Source: CAUZWH01 sp965224275 (GTDB lineage: Bacteria > Pseudomonadota > Alphaproteobacteria > SHVV01). Taken from it: 64,000 nucleotides of DNA. The stretch is from positions 248,001 through 312,000 of the forward strand of contig CBDCYR010000002.1 in assembly GCA_965224275.1 (NCBI GenBank). Direction: 5' to 3'. The position numbers and the translations under genes are program-made. Of the stretch, positions 17,433 to 27,487 are shown piece after piece. The notes beneath the pieces were generated by a model. That model did no database searches and was not told the DNA's origin. It saw nothing but the letters and a program-made list of their open reading frames with translations. Position 1 is the first letter of the stretch. Every line of letters starts with the position of its first letter.

Positions 17433-20400
17433 ATGCGTACCGGCTTCATTCGACGGCGCGGATTGCTACGACGCGGTCTCATCGCGTCGGTCTCGGTCGT
17501 TATGGCATCCGGATTGGGCCTGGCACCGCCGGTCGCCGCCGCCGAAATTTTCTGGACGGGTCTATTTGGTCCTTCATTCAGTAACGATTTTAGTTGGTCT
17601 GGGTTCAGCGGCCCGGGTTCAAACGATTCAATTGCGTTCGGCAGCGGCAGCATTGTGCTCAACCCAGTCAAACGATTTCGGCACTTTCCCGACGCGGGGT
17701 ATTAGGTTCGCTTCCGGGGCCGGCGCACACACGATTACGGGGAGCACCATCCAAATCAGCGCAGCCACGAACGGCGCAGCGACGATTACGAATTCCAGTA
17801 CTGCAACCCAAAGCCTGAACAACAGCGCTATCGCGTTATTCGGAGCCGCACCCGGCAACATGCACGTCTTTTCGCAGGCGACGAGTTCAGGGTCGCTGAA
17901 TATCGGTGCAAGCGTCGATATGAATCGGCAAAATCTAACATTCTCCGCCCTCACCGGCTCAACATCGACAATAGGCGGGGTCATCAGCAGCAGCAACGCA
18001 CAGGCCGGCGAAGGCGGTCTAACCAAGACTGGCGGCGGCACGCTTATTCTCGGGACCAATAACACCTACACCGGCGGCACCGCGATCAATGGTGGCACGT
18101 TGCAGATCGGCTCCTTTAACACCCTTGGACAAAACGGAGGCGGCATTAGCTTCAATGCAGGAACGCTAAGAACGACAGTCAGTAATATTGGGACAAACCG
18201 AGCCGTCACGCTCAACGGGGGCGGCGGTACATTCGAGGTCGACACCTTCAGAACGCTCGAACTCAACGGCGCGATCGGCGGCACCAGTTCACTAACCAAG
18301 ACTGGTGGCGGCACGCTTGTTCTCACCGCAAATAATACCTATGGAGCCTCAACCTTCATCGAGGCCGGCACGCTGAGGCTTAGCGGCAGCACGTTCGCGA
18401 ACCGTATTCCGACGGCTCTTTTTTAGGTATGTCCAGCAACGGCATCTTCGATCTGGACGGCCGTTTCGAGCGGATCGGCGGGCTATCGGGGTCCGGCCAG
18501 ATCAAACTCGGCAATGCGAGTACGCCCTTGGGATTAGCGGTCGATCAGTTGGGGCTAACCACCACGTTTTCGGGCGTGATCAGCGGCACCGGCGCTGGCG
18601 CTCGGCTGCTCAAGGAAGGCACCGGCACGCTGATCCTCAGCGGCAACAACACTCACGAGGGCGGCACGGACATCAATGGCGGTACGTTGCAGATCAGCTC
18701 CTTTAACGCCGTTGGACAAACGGGAGTCGGAATTAGCTTCGATGGAGGCCAGCTGAGAACGACAGCCAGCTTTGGGCTAAACCGATTAATCACGCTGAAC
18801 GCGGGCGGCGGTACGTTCATCGTTGACCCTTTCAACACGCTGGACATCCAAAACGTGATCACCGGCAGCGGCTCATTAACCAAGATCGGCGACGGCACGC
18901 TCACCCTCCACGCCAATAACGATTACAGCGGCGGCACGAACATCAATGGTGGCACGCTGAAGCTTGGCGGAAGCGCATCCCTATTCTCCAGAATTTCTGA
19001 CAGCTCCGCGTTATTCGTTAACGGCATCGGCACCTTCGATCTGGACGGTTTTTTTTGAGCGAATCGGTGGGCTGTCGGGGTCTGGCCAGATTGATCTCGG
19101 CACAAATGTTACTTCTGCCTTGGGATTGGCGGTCAACTACTCCGGGGCCAGCCCAACCACGTTTTCGGGCGTGATCAGCGGCACCGGTACGGGCGCCCGG
19201 CTGGTCAAGGAAGGCACCGGCACGCTTGTCCTCACCGGCAACAACACCTACGAAGGCGCAACCAACGTCGATAACGGTACGCTAAGGCTTGGCGGCAGCA
19301 CGTTCGCGAACCAGATTTCCGACAAATCCGCATTATTTGTTGGCGCCAGCGGTATCTTCGATCTGGACGGCCGTTCGGAGGTGGTCGGCGGGCTATCGGG
19401 GTCGGGCCAGATCAAATTCGGAAATGCCCCTTCGAATTTCGGACTGGCGGTCAATTACCTCGGCGCCAGCGAGACCACGTTTTCAGGCGTGATCTCCGGC
19501 TCCGGTATTGGCGGGCTGATCAAGCGAGGCACGGGCACCCTTATCCTCGCCGGCAATAACACATACACTGGCGAAACGCGCGTCGAAGGTGGCACGCTGA
19601 AGCTCGGCGCCAGCGACCGTATTTCCGATAGCTCCGCGTTAAGAGTTGACGGCAACGGCATCTTCAATCTGAACGGCCATTTCGAACGGGTCGGCGGGCT
19701 CTCAGGGTCCGGCCAGATTAAGCTCGGCAATGCGAGTTCGCCCTCAGGATTGGCAGTTGATTACTCTGGCAGCATCCCAACCGCGTTTATTGGCGTGATC
19801 AGCGGCACGGGCGCTGGCGCCCGAGTGCTCAAGGAAGGCACGGGCACTCTTATCCTCGGTGGCAACAACACCTACGAAGGCGGTACGGACATCATTGGCG
19901 GCACCCTGCAGGTGGCCAATTTTTCTGCCGCGCTCGGATCAGGTGGGTTGAGATTCGATGGCGGCACGCTGAGAACGACAGCCGATAATTTTGGCACCAA
20001 CCGAGCCGTCACGCTGAACACGAACGGCACCATTCAACGTCGACTCCGTCACAACACTCGAACTCAAGGGTACGATCGGCGGCAGCGGCTCACTAACCAA
20101 GACCGGCGGCGGCACATTGCTGCTGAAGAATGAGAATAATGACTACGCCGGCGCTACGAACGTTACCGACGGTACATTGCGGATCAAAACCCCGACACAG
20201 ACCTTCTTCGGCTCGTTTGACAATACGGCAAACGTTGAAATCAGCAATTCCGCCGTCACCTTCAATGGCCCAATAACCAACAGCGGCAGTTTCATTGTTG
20301 ACCTGACCTCAACCACGAACAGCGCTAACACCTTCACACAAACCGCCGGCTCGCTCACCGTCGACGGCACCATGACCCAGGCTAGCATCTTCATAAACGG

Positions 20401-20893
20401 CGGCACCCTTGGCGGCACCGGCATCATCAACGGTGATATCCAGATTGGTGCGGGCGGCACGCTCGGGCCCGGCAATTCGCCCGGCAGCCTGACCATCGAC
20501 GGCGGCTTCACCCTCGCCGCGGGTGGGTTCCTCGCCCTGGAACTGGGCGGAACCGCCCCGGGCCAGTTTGATCAACTGTTCGTCCAAAACGGGATCGCCG
20601 ACTTACTCGGCGAGATCCAGATCTCGTTCATCGACGGCTACCTGCCGGCCGCGAACGACACCTTCACGCTGCTCACGGCCTCGTCGTTTACGAGTGCCAG
20701 CTCGCTGGTGGCATTTTCGTTCTTCGGCGGCGACCCGGGAGCGTTCGAGACAATCTTCAGCGCCACCACGCTCTCCGTCGTCTTCAACGACGTGACAGCG
20801 CCGATCCCGATTCCCGCGGCGCTGCCGATGCTGTTGGTTGCGCTGATCGGCTTTGGTATCGTCGCCCGGCGGCGCACTTCCGCCGCGGCATAG
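17433..20893 (+). pseudogene. PATR-repeat surface protein with PEP-CTERM-like anchor, four frameshifts
   Basis: A signal-peptide start (MRTGFIRRRGLLRRGLIASV...) leads into about 8 autotransporter-associated beta-strand repeats of the type LTKTGGGTLVLTANNTY..GGTLQI, alternating with SGSGQIKLGNA units. The C-terminus IPIPAALPMLLVALIGFGIVARRR is a VPLPA/PEP-CTERM-like sorting signal (motif, helix, basic end), not an autotransporter barrel. The frame changes near 17668 (an extra C), 18420 (T6 where T7 fits), 19050 (T8 where T7 fits) and ~20030 (an extra A). A continuous protein would be ~1150 aa, exported and perhaps processed by an exosortase. Two shifts sit in poly-T runs, so sequencing error, decay and slippage are all possible. 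Confidence 0.75.
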
Positions 20894-20933
20894 CGGCGAT
20901 CGCGGTCGCCGCACACAGCAAAGGCGGCGAACC

Positions 20934-21470
20934 ATGCGACAGACGCTTAAGGCCACGCTGTTCGATGTGGTGGTTGCGGGGCTCGCGCTCGTGCTTCTCA
21001 CCGGCGCCTCGCTCACGCCCACACCCACCCACGCCCAGACCCGGGTCGGCGAAAAGATCGGCGATTGGACGTTTCAGTGCCAGGCGATCTCGGCCAAGGA
21101 AACGATCTGCGCGATCGCGCAAGTGTTCGCCAATCAGCAAACCCGGCAACCCGTCCTCGTGCTGACCATCCGGGCTTTGGGTATCGAGAAGAAACTGATG
21201 CTGTTTGCCCGCGCCCCGCTCGGCATCTACCTGCCCGAGCCGATCGTTGCGACCATCGACGATGGCCCGCAGCTTACCTTTGCCTGGCAAGTCTGCTCCC
21301 AGCAAGGCTGCGAAGCCTCTGCCGAAATCAACGACGAAAGCCGCGCCGCGATGAAAGCAGGCAATCGCATGCAAATCGCGTTCAAAGCGCAAGCCGGCAG
21401 CGACCCGGTCACCTTTAACGCGTCGCTTAAAGGCGTCACCCAGGGACTGGTCGAAATCGGCGCGGAGTAG
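20934..21470 (+). CDS. Invasion-associated locus B (IalB) family protein
   Basis: 178 aa with a signal peptide (helix VVVAGLALVLLTGASLTPTP, cleavage near AQT). The mature part has the IalB pattern: GDWTFQCQ at the start, CAIAQVF, LPEPIVATIDDGPQLTFAWQVC, and QGCEASAEINDE, with four cysteines that could form two disulfides. IalB proteins are periplasmic or envelope proteins widespread in alphaproteobacteria; their biochemical role is unclear. ATG 20934 follows AAGGCGG. A longer in-frame start at 20853 overlaps the previous gene and would bury the signal peptide. Confidence 0.85.
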   Translation: MRQTLKATLFDVVVAGLALVLLTGASLTPTPTHAQTRVGEKIGDWTFQCQAISAKETICAIAQVFANQQTRQPVLVLTIRALGIEKKLMLFARAPLGIYLPEPIVATIDDGPQLTFAWQVCSQQGCEASAEINDESRAAMKAGNRMQIAFKAQAGSDPVTFNASLKGVTQGLVEIGAE

Positions 21471-21823
21471 GCCCAGCCGTCGGCGCCGCCGCCATCCTGA
21501 ATGAACCAATCCATCCCATCGGCCACGCCCGCGGCGGTTCTGCGGCAGTATCGCGACCGCCGTGAGCCGTCGAGAAACGTCCGCTCCTTCGGGGGGTAAA
21601 GCGAATATTGAGTGTGTGGTGTCCGTTTTTCTTACGGATTACGTTTGGATGTCGATCGCTGGGTCGGCGAGGATCGGTGTTCGATAGGTTGGTAAGACAG
21701 AGGGCGCGCGGACACCGTATTGAACGATGGCGCTCGAAGTGGGATAGAAAGCAGGAAATAGCATCGGCTTTGGACCAACCCGCCGGGTTTGTTCAAACGA
21801 TCCAACAGAGCGGTAGGTGATAC
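21471..21823. other. Intergenic region, 353 bp
   Basis: No gene or RNA is recognised between the IalB gene and the GST gene. The second half is less GC-rich around 21605-21660 and may hold the GST promoter, but no convincing -35/-10 pair is visible. Confidence 0.4.
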
Positions 21824-22510
21824 ATGTTGACGTTCTATTATAACGCCGCCCCCAATCCCATGAAGGTGGCCTTGTTCCTCGAAGAGTCCGGTCTCGCGTA
21901 TGAGCCCGTCCCGGTCGATACCCGCAAGGGCGATCAGCACAAGCCGGAGTACCTTGCGATCAACCCGAACGCGAAGGTGCCCGCGATCGTCGACGACGCG
22001 ATCACGATGTTCGACAGCAATGCCATTCTTCTGTATCTCGCCGAGAAAACGCAGAAATTCCTGCCAGACAACACGCCCGAGGCCCGGGCGCGCCTGCTGT
22101 CGTGGCTGATGTTCGTCGCCTCGGGCGTGGGTCCCTATTCGGGTCAGGCCGTTCACTTCAAGCACAATGCGCCGGAAAAGCTCGATTACGCGATCAATCG
22201 CTACGACTTCGAGGCCGAGCGCCACTATGGAATCCTCGACCGGCGTCTCGGGGAAACGCGCTACATGCTGGGCGAGACCTATACCATTGTCGACATGGCC
22301 GTGTGGGGATGGGCCCGCCTCGTGCCGTTCGTCCTGGGCGAGGATGCGTTACGGAAACTCGTAAACCTCAAACGGCTGGTGGACGAAATCAGTGCGCGAC
22401 CCGCGGCCGAGCGTGCGGTCGCCTTGAAAGACCGCCACCAGTTCAAGGCCGAGATGGATGATGACGCCCAGAGATATCTATACCCTCAGAACATCAGACT
22501 TGCCGGCTGA
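21824..22510 (+). CDS. Glutathione S-transferase family protein
   Basis: 228 aa. The N-terminal thioredoxin-like domain (LTFYYNAAPNPMKVALFLEESGL, cis-Pro motif KVPAIVDD, and FDSNAILLYLAEK for the glutathione gamma-glutamyl contact) is followed by an all-helical domain with the N-capping motif YTIVDMAVWGW. The pattern is closest to YfcG/Nu-type GSTs, which act as glutathione- or disulfide-dependent reductases. No Cys stands at the N-terminal active site; Asn10 or a nearby polar residue is probable. The substrate is unknown. Its 3' end overlaps the remnant of a receiver domain from the convergent kinase gene. Confidence 0.9.
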   Translation: MLTFYYNAAPNPMKVALFLEESGLAYEPVPVDTRKGDQHKPEYLAINPNAKVPAIVDDAITMFDSNAILLYLAEKTQKFLPDNTPEARARLLSWLMFVASGVGPYSGQAVHFKHNAPEKLDYAINRYDFEAERHYGILDRRLGETRYMLGETYTIVDMAVWGWARLVPFVLGEDALRKLVNLKRLVDEISARPAAERAVALKDRHQFKAEMDDDAQRYLYPQNIRLAG

Positions 22511-22545
22511 CTTAACAAGCGTCTTTCGGGCCACGTCACACACAC
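22478..22545 (-). pseudogene. Remnant of a receiver domain, out of frame
   Basis: Just after the kinase gene a second frame reads AGVCDVARKTLVKSAGKSDVL and stops at 22478. This fits the first helix after the acidic pocket of a receiver domain (DD..VRDVARKTL pattern), so a hybrid kinase lost its REC domain by frameshift and deletion. The remnant overlaps the 3' end of the GST gene on the other strand. Confidence 0.5.
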
Positions 22546-24440
22546 CTGCAATCATCTTCATCCACGAGGATCGATTGCGACGGTTCCACCTTATGGGGGT
22601 CCATAACTGAGGGGACAGTCTCGATCGCTCCATCTTGCCGAGATGCAGGGAGATACATTCGTATCGTGGTGCCGTGCCCCAGGGCGCTTTCCAATTCGAC
22701 ATGGCCGCCCGATTGTTTAGTGAACCCGTACACCATGCTGAGCCCGAGACCGGTGCCCTTGCCGACCTCTTTGGTGGTGAAGAACGGCTCGAACGCGTGC
22801 TCGGCAACCTCCCCCGACATTCCAGGACCATCATCGGTTACGCTCACCACAGCATAACGGCCGGGTTCTATGCCGTCGTCGCCGGCATTTGCTTCGCCGT
22901 TATGCACGACCCGGTTAGCGGTCTCTATCGTAATAGATCCACTCTCGGCCATCGCGTCGCGGGCATTTAGCGCGAGGTTAAGCACGGCGCTTTCCAATTG
23001 GCCACGGTCGGCGTTGATCGGCCACACGCCGTCGGCCAGTTTTGTATCGATCTTTATGGTTTCACCCAGCGTCGGCGCCAGAACGTCGGCGAGGTCGACC
23101 GCGAGTTCGTTGGGGTCAAACACAACTGGGCGGAGTGACTGTTTGCGCGAAAACGCCAGCAGTCGCGCGGTGAGGTCAGCCCCACGGTTGGCCCCCTTGA
23201 GTGCCCGATCGAGGAGGGTCGCGGACAGTTCGTCGCCTCTGACGCGCTCGTCCAGCATCTCAAGATTGCCGCTGATCACCATCAACAGATTGTTGAACTC
23301 GTGCGCGACCCCGCCGATCAACCCGCCGATCGCCTCCATTTTCTGGCTTTGGCGGAATTTGTCCTCAAGTTCCTCCATTTCGGTGACGTCGGACCAGACG
23401 CCGACCACGCCGCCGTCACTCGTACCGCGTTCTTTGACCAGGTAGGTCCGGCCACCCTTGGTTTGCCGCTCGGTCGCGCCGCTGGCGTTGCGGTGCCGTT
23501 CGGTCCGCGCGGCAATCCATTCGGCCTCGCGGCCCCTGGCCTCTGGGATTAGACCGCTGGCCGCGACCCGGTCGACGATTTCGGCAAACGCCATGCCCGG
23601 CGCCACGACATCGCGCATCTCGTCGTTGACCGACAGCCAACGCTTGTTGAACATCACCAGACGATCTTCGCGATCGTACAGCGCGAACCCGTCCGAGATG
23701 CTCTCGATGGCGTCGATGAGCCTGTGTTCGGCCTGCAGGGCACGCTGGTTGCTGATTTCAGTGGCGTCGAGTTGCATCGACAGGATGCGGCTATAGCGAA
23801 AATCCCGACGTACGAAGATCTCGAAATTGTAGCTAGTGAACACGACCATGATGTTGGCCAGTACGACGGCAGCAATGGTGATGGCTTGAGCAGCAGGGTC
23901 CGGCGGCGGATTGATGATCGCCACTGCAACCACAAACCCAATGACCAATGACCAGCTGACACCAAGTGCGCGGAAAAAACGAATTCCCATGTGACCGTGC
24001 AGATATAACGACACGATCACCATGAAAACCGGGTAGATGATGTTGTGCGGATACGCCGATATGCAGAACATGACGATCGTGCTGACGCCGGCACAAAGAA
24101 CCGATAGAGCGAGCATCAGCACGAGATACTTTTCGTAGTAGGCGGTGAAGGCGATCGCCAAAGAAAATAGGAAAAACGGCAGCGGGATCGCGTAACGAAC
24201 CAGTAGGGATAATTGAAGGTTTTCCGGCGCTAGGTACCACTCAAGCAAACCGAATAGGCAGTAGCCGAGAATCGCAAACACGGCCCACACCCTGATCTCG
24301 TGGACCCCCTGGCGCATACGGTGGCGTTCGAACTCATGCTCGAGCGCGGTATCGGCGAAACGTAAGCTCCAATGATCGATGCGCGCGCCGGCGAGGCGGC
24401 CGCGGCCCGCTTGGGAGCGGCTGGAGTCGTCGTTTATCAT
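22536..24440 (-). CDS. Membrane-bound PAS sensor histidine kinase that has lost its receiver domain
   Basis: 634 aa from ATG 24440. About six membrane helices (residues ~50-200) form a MASE-like sensor. Next come a PAS domain (AIESISDGFALYDREDRLVMFNKRW), a HisKA-type dimerisation domain with the phospho-acceptor in VAHEFNNLL, and an ATPase domain with N (LNARDAM), G1 (DDGPGM) and G2 (GTGLGLSMVYG) boxes. It is CckA-like in the kinase core. The protein ends QSILVDEDDCRCV, the first strand of a receiver domain, and then stops. About 22 further receiver-like codons follow in another frame to 22478. No cognate regulator is adjacent, so the kinase probably now signals to a receiver encoded elsewhere. 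Confidence 0.85.
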   Translation of the reverse strand: MINDDSSRSQAGRGRLAGARIDHWSLRFADTALEHEFERHRMRQGVHEIRVWAVFAILGYCLFGLLEWYLAPENLQLSLLVRYAIPLPFFLFSLAIAFTAYYEKYLVLMLALSVLCAGVSTIVMFCISAYPHNIIYPVFMVIVSLYLHGHMGIRFFRALGVSWSLVIGFVVAVAIINPPPDPAAQAITIAAVVLANIMVVFTSYNFEIFVRRDFRYSRILSMQLDATEISNQRALQAEHRLIDAIESISDGFALYDREDRLVMFNKRWLSVNDEMRDVVAPGMAFAEIVDRVAASGLIPEARGREAEWIAARTERHRNASGATERQTKGGRTYLVKERGTSDGGVVGVWSDVTEMEELEDKFRQSQKMEAIGGLIGGVAHEFNNLLMVISGNLEMLDERVRGDELSATLLDRALKGANRGADLTARLLAFSRKQSLRPVVFDPNELAVDLADVLAPTLGETIKIDTKLADGVWPINADRGQLESAVLNLALNARDAMAESGSITIETANRVVHNGEANAGDDGIEPGRYAVVSVTDDGPGMSGEVAEHAFEPFFTTKEVGKGTGLGLSMVYGFTKQSGGHVELESALGHGTTIRMYLPASRQDGAIETVPSVMDPHKVEPSQSILVDEDDCRCV

Positions 24441-24610
24441 CACACCGCTCTCGCCGCGGGGCCGTCTAACGTAGGCGGCGTAACAATGGCCATGGCACTG
24501 GGTAAGAAGTTGAAACAATTCGCCATCCAGCGCAGTGACCCACGTCACTCGCCGAACCTCGGAAAATCACCAATAAGCCGCCTCATATGCCGCCGCGAGC
24601 TCACGATTGT

Positions 24611-25111
24611 CTACTTTTCTGCGTTCAGCCGCCGGGCGATTTCCTTGAGGCCCTGATTGGCGTGGTAGCGGATGGTGTTGCGGTGGTAGGCAAAGCCCAG
24701 GGCGCGGCGAATCCGGTAGGTCGTTAACCCGGCCGCCTTGGCCCATACGATAAAGCGGCGCTTCTTGTCGGGGATCCACATCAGCCAGGTGAAACAGGCA
24801 TACATGCGATCGACCGCGGCCGGGTCGCTGACCACAAAGCGCAGCCTGGGTCGCTCGCCCACCATCGCATCCTTGAGGCGCTCGACATCGCGCGCGAAAT
24901 CATCGGTCTCGCTCGATTGCGGCGTGGCCGGCCAATTGGCGCGCAAGCCACCGCGAAAGCGGCGATCCGGATCGGGCAGACGCTGCAGGGTCACGGCGGC
25001 TTCCTCGAGGCGGTGCTTGATCTCGGCCGTGCTCCAGCCGTCGATCACAGCCCCGGCCGGCGCAACCGGGTGCTTTTGATCGCGACGCGGCCGCTCCGGC
25101 TTGGGCTTCAT
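24611..25111 (-). CDS. DUF6362-like phage-associated protein
   Basis: 166 aa. Characteristic stretches are IKHRLEEAAVTLQRLP near residue 30, a middle RLRFVVSDPAAVDRMYACFTWLMWIP, and a C-terminal helix-turn-helix-like end (AAGLTTYRIRRALGFAYHRNTIRYHANQGLKEIARRL). This pattern is found in small proteins of alphaproteobacterial prophages, and the family name is from memory. The end may bind DNA. ATG 25111 overlaps the stop of the upstream gene in an ATGA, so the two are coupled. Confidence 0.65.
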   Translation of the reverse strand: MKPKPERPRRDQKHPVAPAGAVIDGWSTAEIKHRLEEAAVTLQRLPDPDRRFRGGLRANWPATPQSSETDDFARDVERLKDAMVGERPRLRFVVSDPAAVDRMYACFTWLMWIPDKKRRFIVWAKAAGLTTYRIRRALGFAYHRNTIRYHANQGLKEIARRLNAEK

Positions 25112-25500
25112 TGCGACGCTCCCCGGTCCGGGGTGGTATCGCGCGTCCGGGCCTCGGTGATCAGCCGGGACGAACTGATTACCCGCGTTTCGTTGCAGCC
25201 ACGCCGTTCGCGGCCGGGGAAGGCTTTGGCAAAGGCGTCATCGAGCACCGCCCGGTGATTGCGCTGGGCTCGTTTGATCGGCTTGATCGCCTGCTCGACA
25301 TAGGCGGTGAACCCGATCTCGTCGGCCAGCGCCCAGCCTTCGCATAGCAAATTGAACAGCCGGCGCTCATCACCGACATCGCGCAGCCACTTTCCAATCA
25401 GCTTGCGCGCCTGGTTCTCGTCACGGCGGGTCGCGCGCGTAACCAATTGAATTCCCTTCGACCACAATGCCCGGCGCCATCTGTCGTCGCGCTTACTCAT
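25108..25500 (-). CDS. Hypothetical protein coupled to the DUF6362-like gene
   Basis: 130 aa from ATG 25500, preceded by GGTGGA about 9 bases away. A basic N-terminus (MSKRDDRWRRALW) is followed by mostly helical sequence (RLFNLLCEGWALADEIGFTAYVEQAIKPIKRAQ). A start 22 codons upstream has no ribosome site. No family is recognised. The ATGA overlap with the next gene indicates an operon within the prophage-like island. Confidence 0.55.
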   Translation of the reverse strand: MSKRDDRWRRALWSKGIQLVTRATRRDENQARKLIGKWLRDVGDERRLFNLLCEGWALADEIGFTAYVEQAIKPIKRAQRNHRAVLDDAFAKAFPGRERRGCNETRVISSSRLITEARTRDTTPDRGASQ

Positions 25501-26172
25501 GATTCGCCAAATCCACCGTCGTTTCGCTCGAGGACTCCTACCTTTGTGAGTCGAGTCCTGTTTCACTGGTGGGTCCCCGAGCCTCAGGCATAGGACGACC
25601 TAGCCCCGGGACGTTGGCGCGCGAGGATCGACCCGCGCAGCCGCCCAAGGAGGTCGTCCCGACCTGTCGACAACAGCCCACCGGCCGCACTCCCAAAGGC
25701 GCAGCGGCCAGAGTCGGGCGCATGGTGCGCATAGGCTTTGCGCGTCACTGCCAACTGGAGCCGTCCCGTCGCTTACAGGCCCGCGCGTCGCGCCCATGCG
25801 GCTGCTGCTCAACCACGCACCCCCGGGCGATTGTCCGGGTGTGCGATCCAAAGAGCGGCCAGGCACGAGCGGTGTTTGCGCGCGCGGTCGGTGGCTACTT
25901 AACGGTCTCCAACGCTCGGAAGACCGGCAGGACATCGGCTTCCACCTTACGGACTGCCGTTTGCCGTCACATCCCTGCGCCCCTGGTACGGCGGCCTCCC
26001 ACGGCACCCACGTCTTTCAACCGCGTACCGTGGTGCGAGCGGCCTTATAGGCTGATCGGGGCGCCGCGCATCCGGCGTCTCTGACCACATCACTTTGACC
26101 AACCAAGCTTCACCGGTTTTCTCCTCGATCTTGGCACCAACCCCCGCCATGATTTTGGGGTCGCGGCGGGGT
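25501..26172. other. Region without an intact gene, 672 bp
   Basis: Fragments with protein-like sequence occur on the minus strand in different frames, such as VGAKIEEKTGEAWLVKVMW near 26110 and ADVLPVFRALETVK near 25910, but none forms a complete gene. This looks like decayed phage-type DNA. No repeats or RNA structure stand out. Confidence 0.45.
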
Positions 26173-26805
26173 CTAACGAACGACCCACCTCGCGCGCGAC
26201 CCCATGAGCGACCCCATATGCCAAATTTTGGGCCAGATTCTGGCCAACTCTTGCCGGCGTCCCCACTCGGCCAACACCGCGGCGTAGGCACGGCCGACAT
26301 CGCGGGCGCGCTGCCACTTGCTGAGCTGGTCGGGAAATAATTCACCGGCCCGAGCCAGAATCGCGTCAGGCCCGGCCGCAACGCCCATATCGCGCTGCCA
26401 CACCGCGGCGTAGACCGGCGTTGCCTGAATACGCAGTGCCGCGAGCACACCGAGCACCGCACCATACGCTTGGGCACGCGCGAAAACCCGGGATGCGGCC
26501 TGGTTCGCGCGTGGACTCGGTTGCTGGATCACCGCGTGCGCCGGCAAGGCGCCAATTTGCAATAGAGCGGCAAGCCGCGGCAGGTCGAGTTCCGGTGGGC
26601 CAGCGCTATCGGCCAGTAGCGTATGACCGGCTCGCGCCGGCTGGCGGATCGGGAGGTCGAACACGTCGAGGGTGACGATGCCGAGACGACCGCCGCCTTG
26701 GCCGAGGATAGCAATGGCCCCGGAGCTGCGAGCAGGTTCGGGGATGGCCCCGCCGGATCGGCGGGACCCGGCGGGGCCGTGGACGATGCCGATGTGACTA
26801 GGCAT
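26173..26805 (-). CDS. RuvC-like Holliday-junction resolvase, degenerate
   Basis: 210 aa from ATG 26805. The pattern recalls phage RuvC-type nucleases: HIGIVHGP at the start, AIAILGQGGGRLGIVTLDVFDLP, HAVIQQPSPR, YGAVLGVLAALRI, VAAGPDAILARAGELFPDQ and ARDVGRAYAAVLAEW. Several acidic catalytic positions look replaced: the first strand has V where D of GIDPG is usual, VIQQP stands for VIEQP, and GRAYA for GRAEA. The N-terminal segment between HIGI and AIAIL also seems expanded by ~17 residues. It is therefore either inactive or not a nuclease. The frame extends upstream to 27039 without a ribosome site. Confidence 0.45.
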   Translation of the reverse strand: MPSHIGIVHGPAGSRRSGGAIPEPARSSGAIAILGQGGGRLGIVTLDVFDLPIRQPARAGHTLLADSAGPPELDLPRLAALLQIGALPAHAVIQQPSPRANQAASRVFARAQAYGAVLGVLAALRIQATPVYAAVWQRDMGVAAGPDAILARAGELFPDQLSKWQRARDVGRAYAAVLAEWGRRQELARIWPKIWHMGSLMGSRARWVVR

Positions 26806-26989
26806 GGGCGCACGCCGCTGGAGGCCGAACCCAAACCGGGTCGGCGAACTGGCGACCACCGGTTCGGTGCCGCCTGATTCGGACGGAAGGCAGACCGGCG
26901 TCGACCCCCAATATGTCCGACTGGACGCTCGACGAAGCGGTCGAGTGGGCGGTCGACCCGGTGGTCGCTTGGACGTTCGGCATCGCCCA

Positions 26990-27050
26990 AAAAATTGGCC
27001 GGGGGCGTCGTACCCCCGGCCCAGTTTGCGGCGGACCAATGCTCCACGGG
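26990..27050. repeat. Palindromic dispersed repeat, copy 1
   Basis: The core GGCCGGGGGC-gtcgta-CCCCCGGCC followed by CAGTTTGCGG...CCAATGCTCCA is closely matched by a second copy at 27488-27542. The arms form a GC-rich hairpin. Confidence 0.6.
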
Positions 27051-27240
27051 GGGTACGGGAACAATGGGCGTCGCGACGCCGTTGGCTAGGGAGGCGACAA
27101 TAGTTTCAGCGACGCGAACGACGACACGGACGCCACCGTAGCGAGCCAAGCTGACGCCAGCCTTACGATGTCGTAACCGCACCTACGTTATCAGGTGACC
27201 GACGCGGCGGTGCACGACAGCCAGGTTAAGTCTCGTCCCA

Positions 27241-27464
27241 GTTCTCGCCGACCAGGCGTGCGGGCGCGAACACCGCCCGCACCCTGCCGCTGCCATGGGC
27301 GCTCCAGGCTACGGTTGAACGCGCGACTGAGGCACGCACCGAGGAGATGTCGGTTCTCGCCGACCAGGCGTGCGGGCGCGAACACCGCCCGCACCCTGCC
27401 GCTGCCATGGGCGCTCCAGGCTACGGTTGAACGCGCGACTGAGGCACGCACCGAGGAGATGTCG
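27241..27464. repeat. Perfect 112-bp tandem duplication
   Basis: Bases 27241-27352 are repeated without a difference at 27353-27464, starting GTTCTCGCCGACCAGG and ending GAGGAGATGTCG. As 112 is not a multiple of three, the duplication would shift any frame crossing it. The identity of the copies indicates a recent event or an assembly artefact. Confidence 0.9.
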
Positions 27465-27487
27465 GTCGCCGCAGACCCCGCGGGCAA

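Noticed and set aside
18415..19055. Programmed ribosomal frameshifting in the PATR gene
   Set aside because: Other shifts in the same gene lie outside slippery runs, and similar indels occur in unrelated genes, so error or decay is the simpler explanation; kept only as a possibility.
18429..19960. Regular DNA repeats considered as a CRISPR array
   Set aside because: The repeats are imperfect, differ in length, and encode protein repeats (PATR); there are no unique spacers.
22536..22560. Second selenocysteine codon at the end of the histidine kinase (TGA)
   Set aside because: Reading through the TGA does not restore a receiver domain; the receiver-like codons are in another frame and no cysteine is expected there.
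25569..26084. 171-codon frame on the plus strand
   Set aside because: Pro/Arg/Ala-rich chance composition without a ribosome site in a decayed region.
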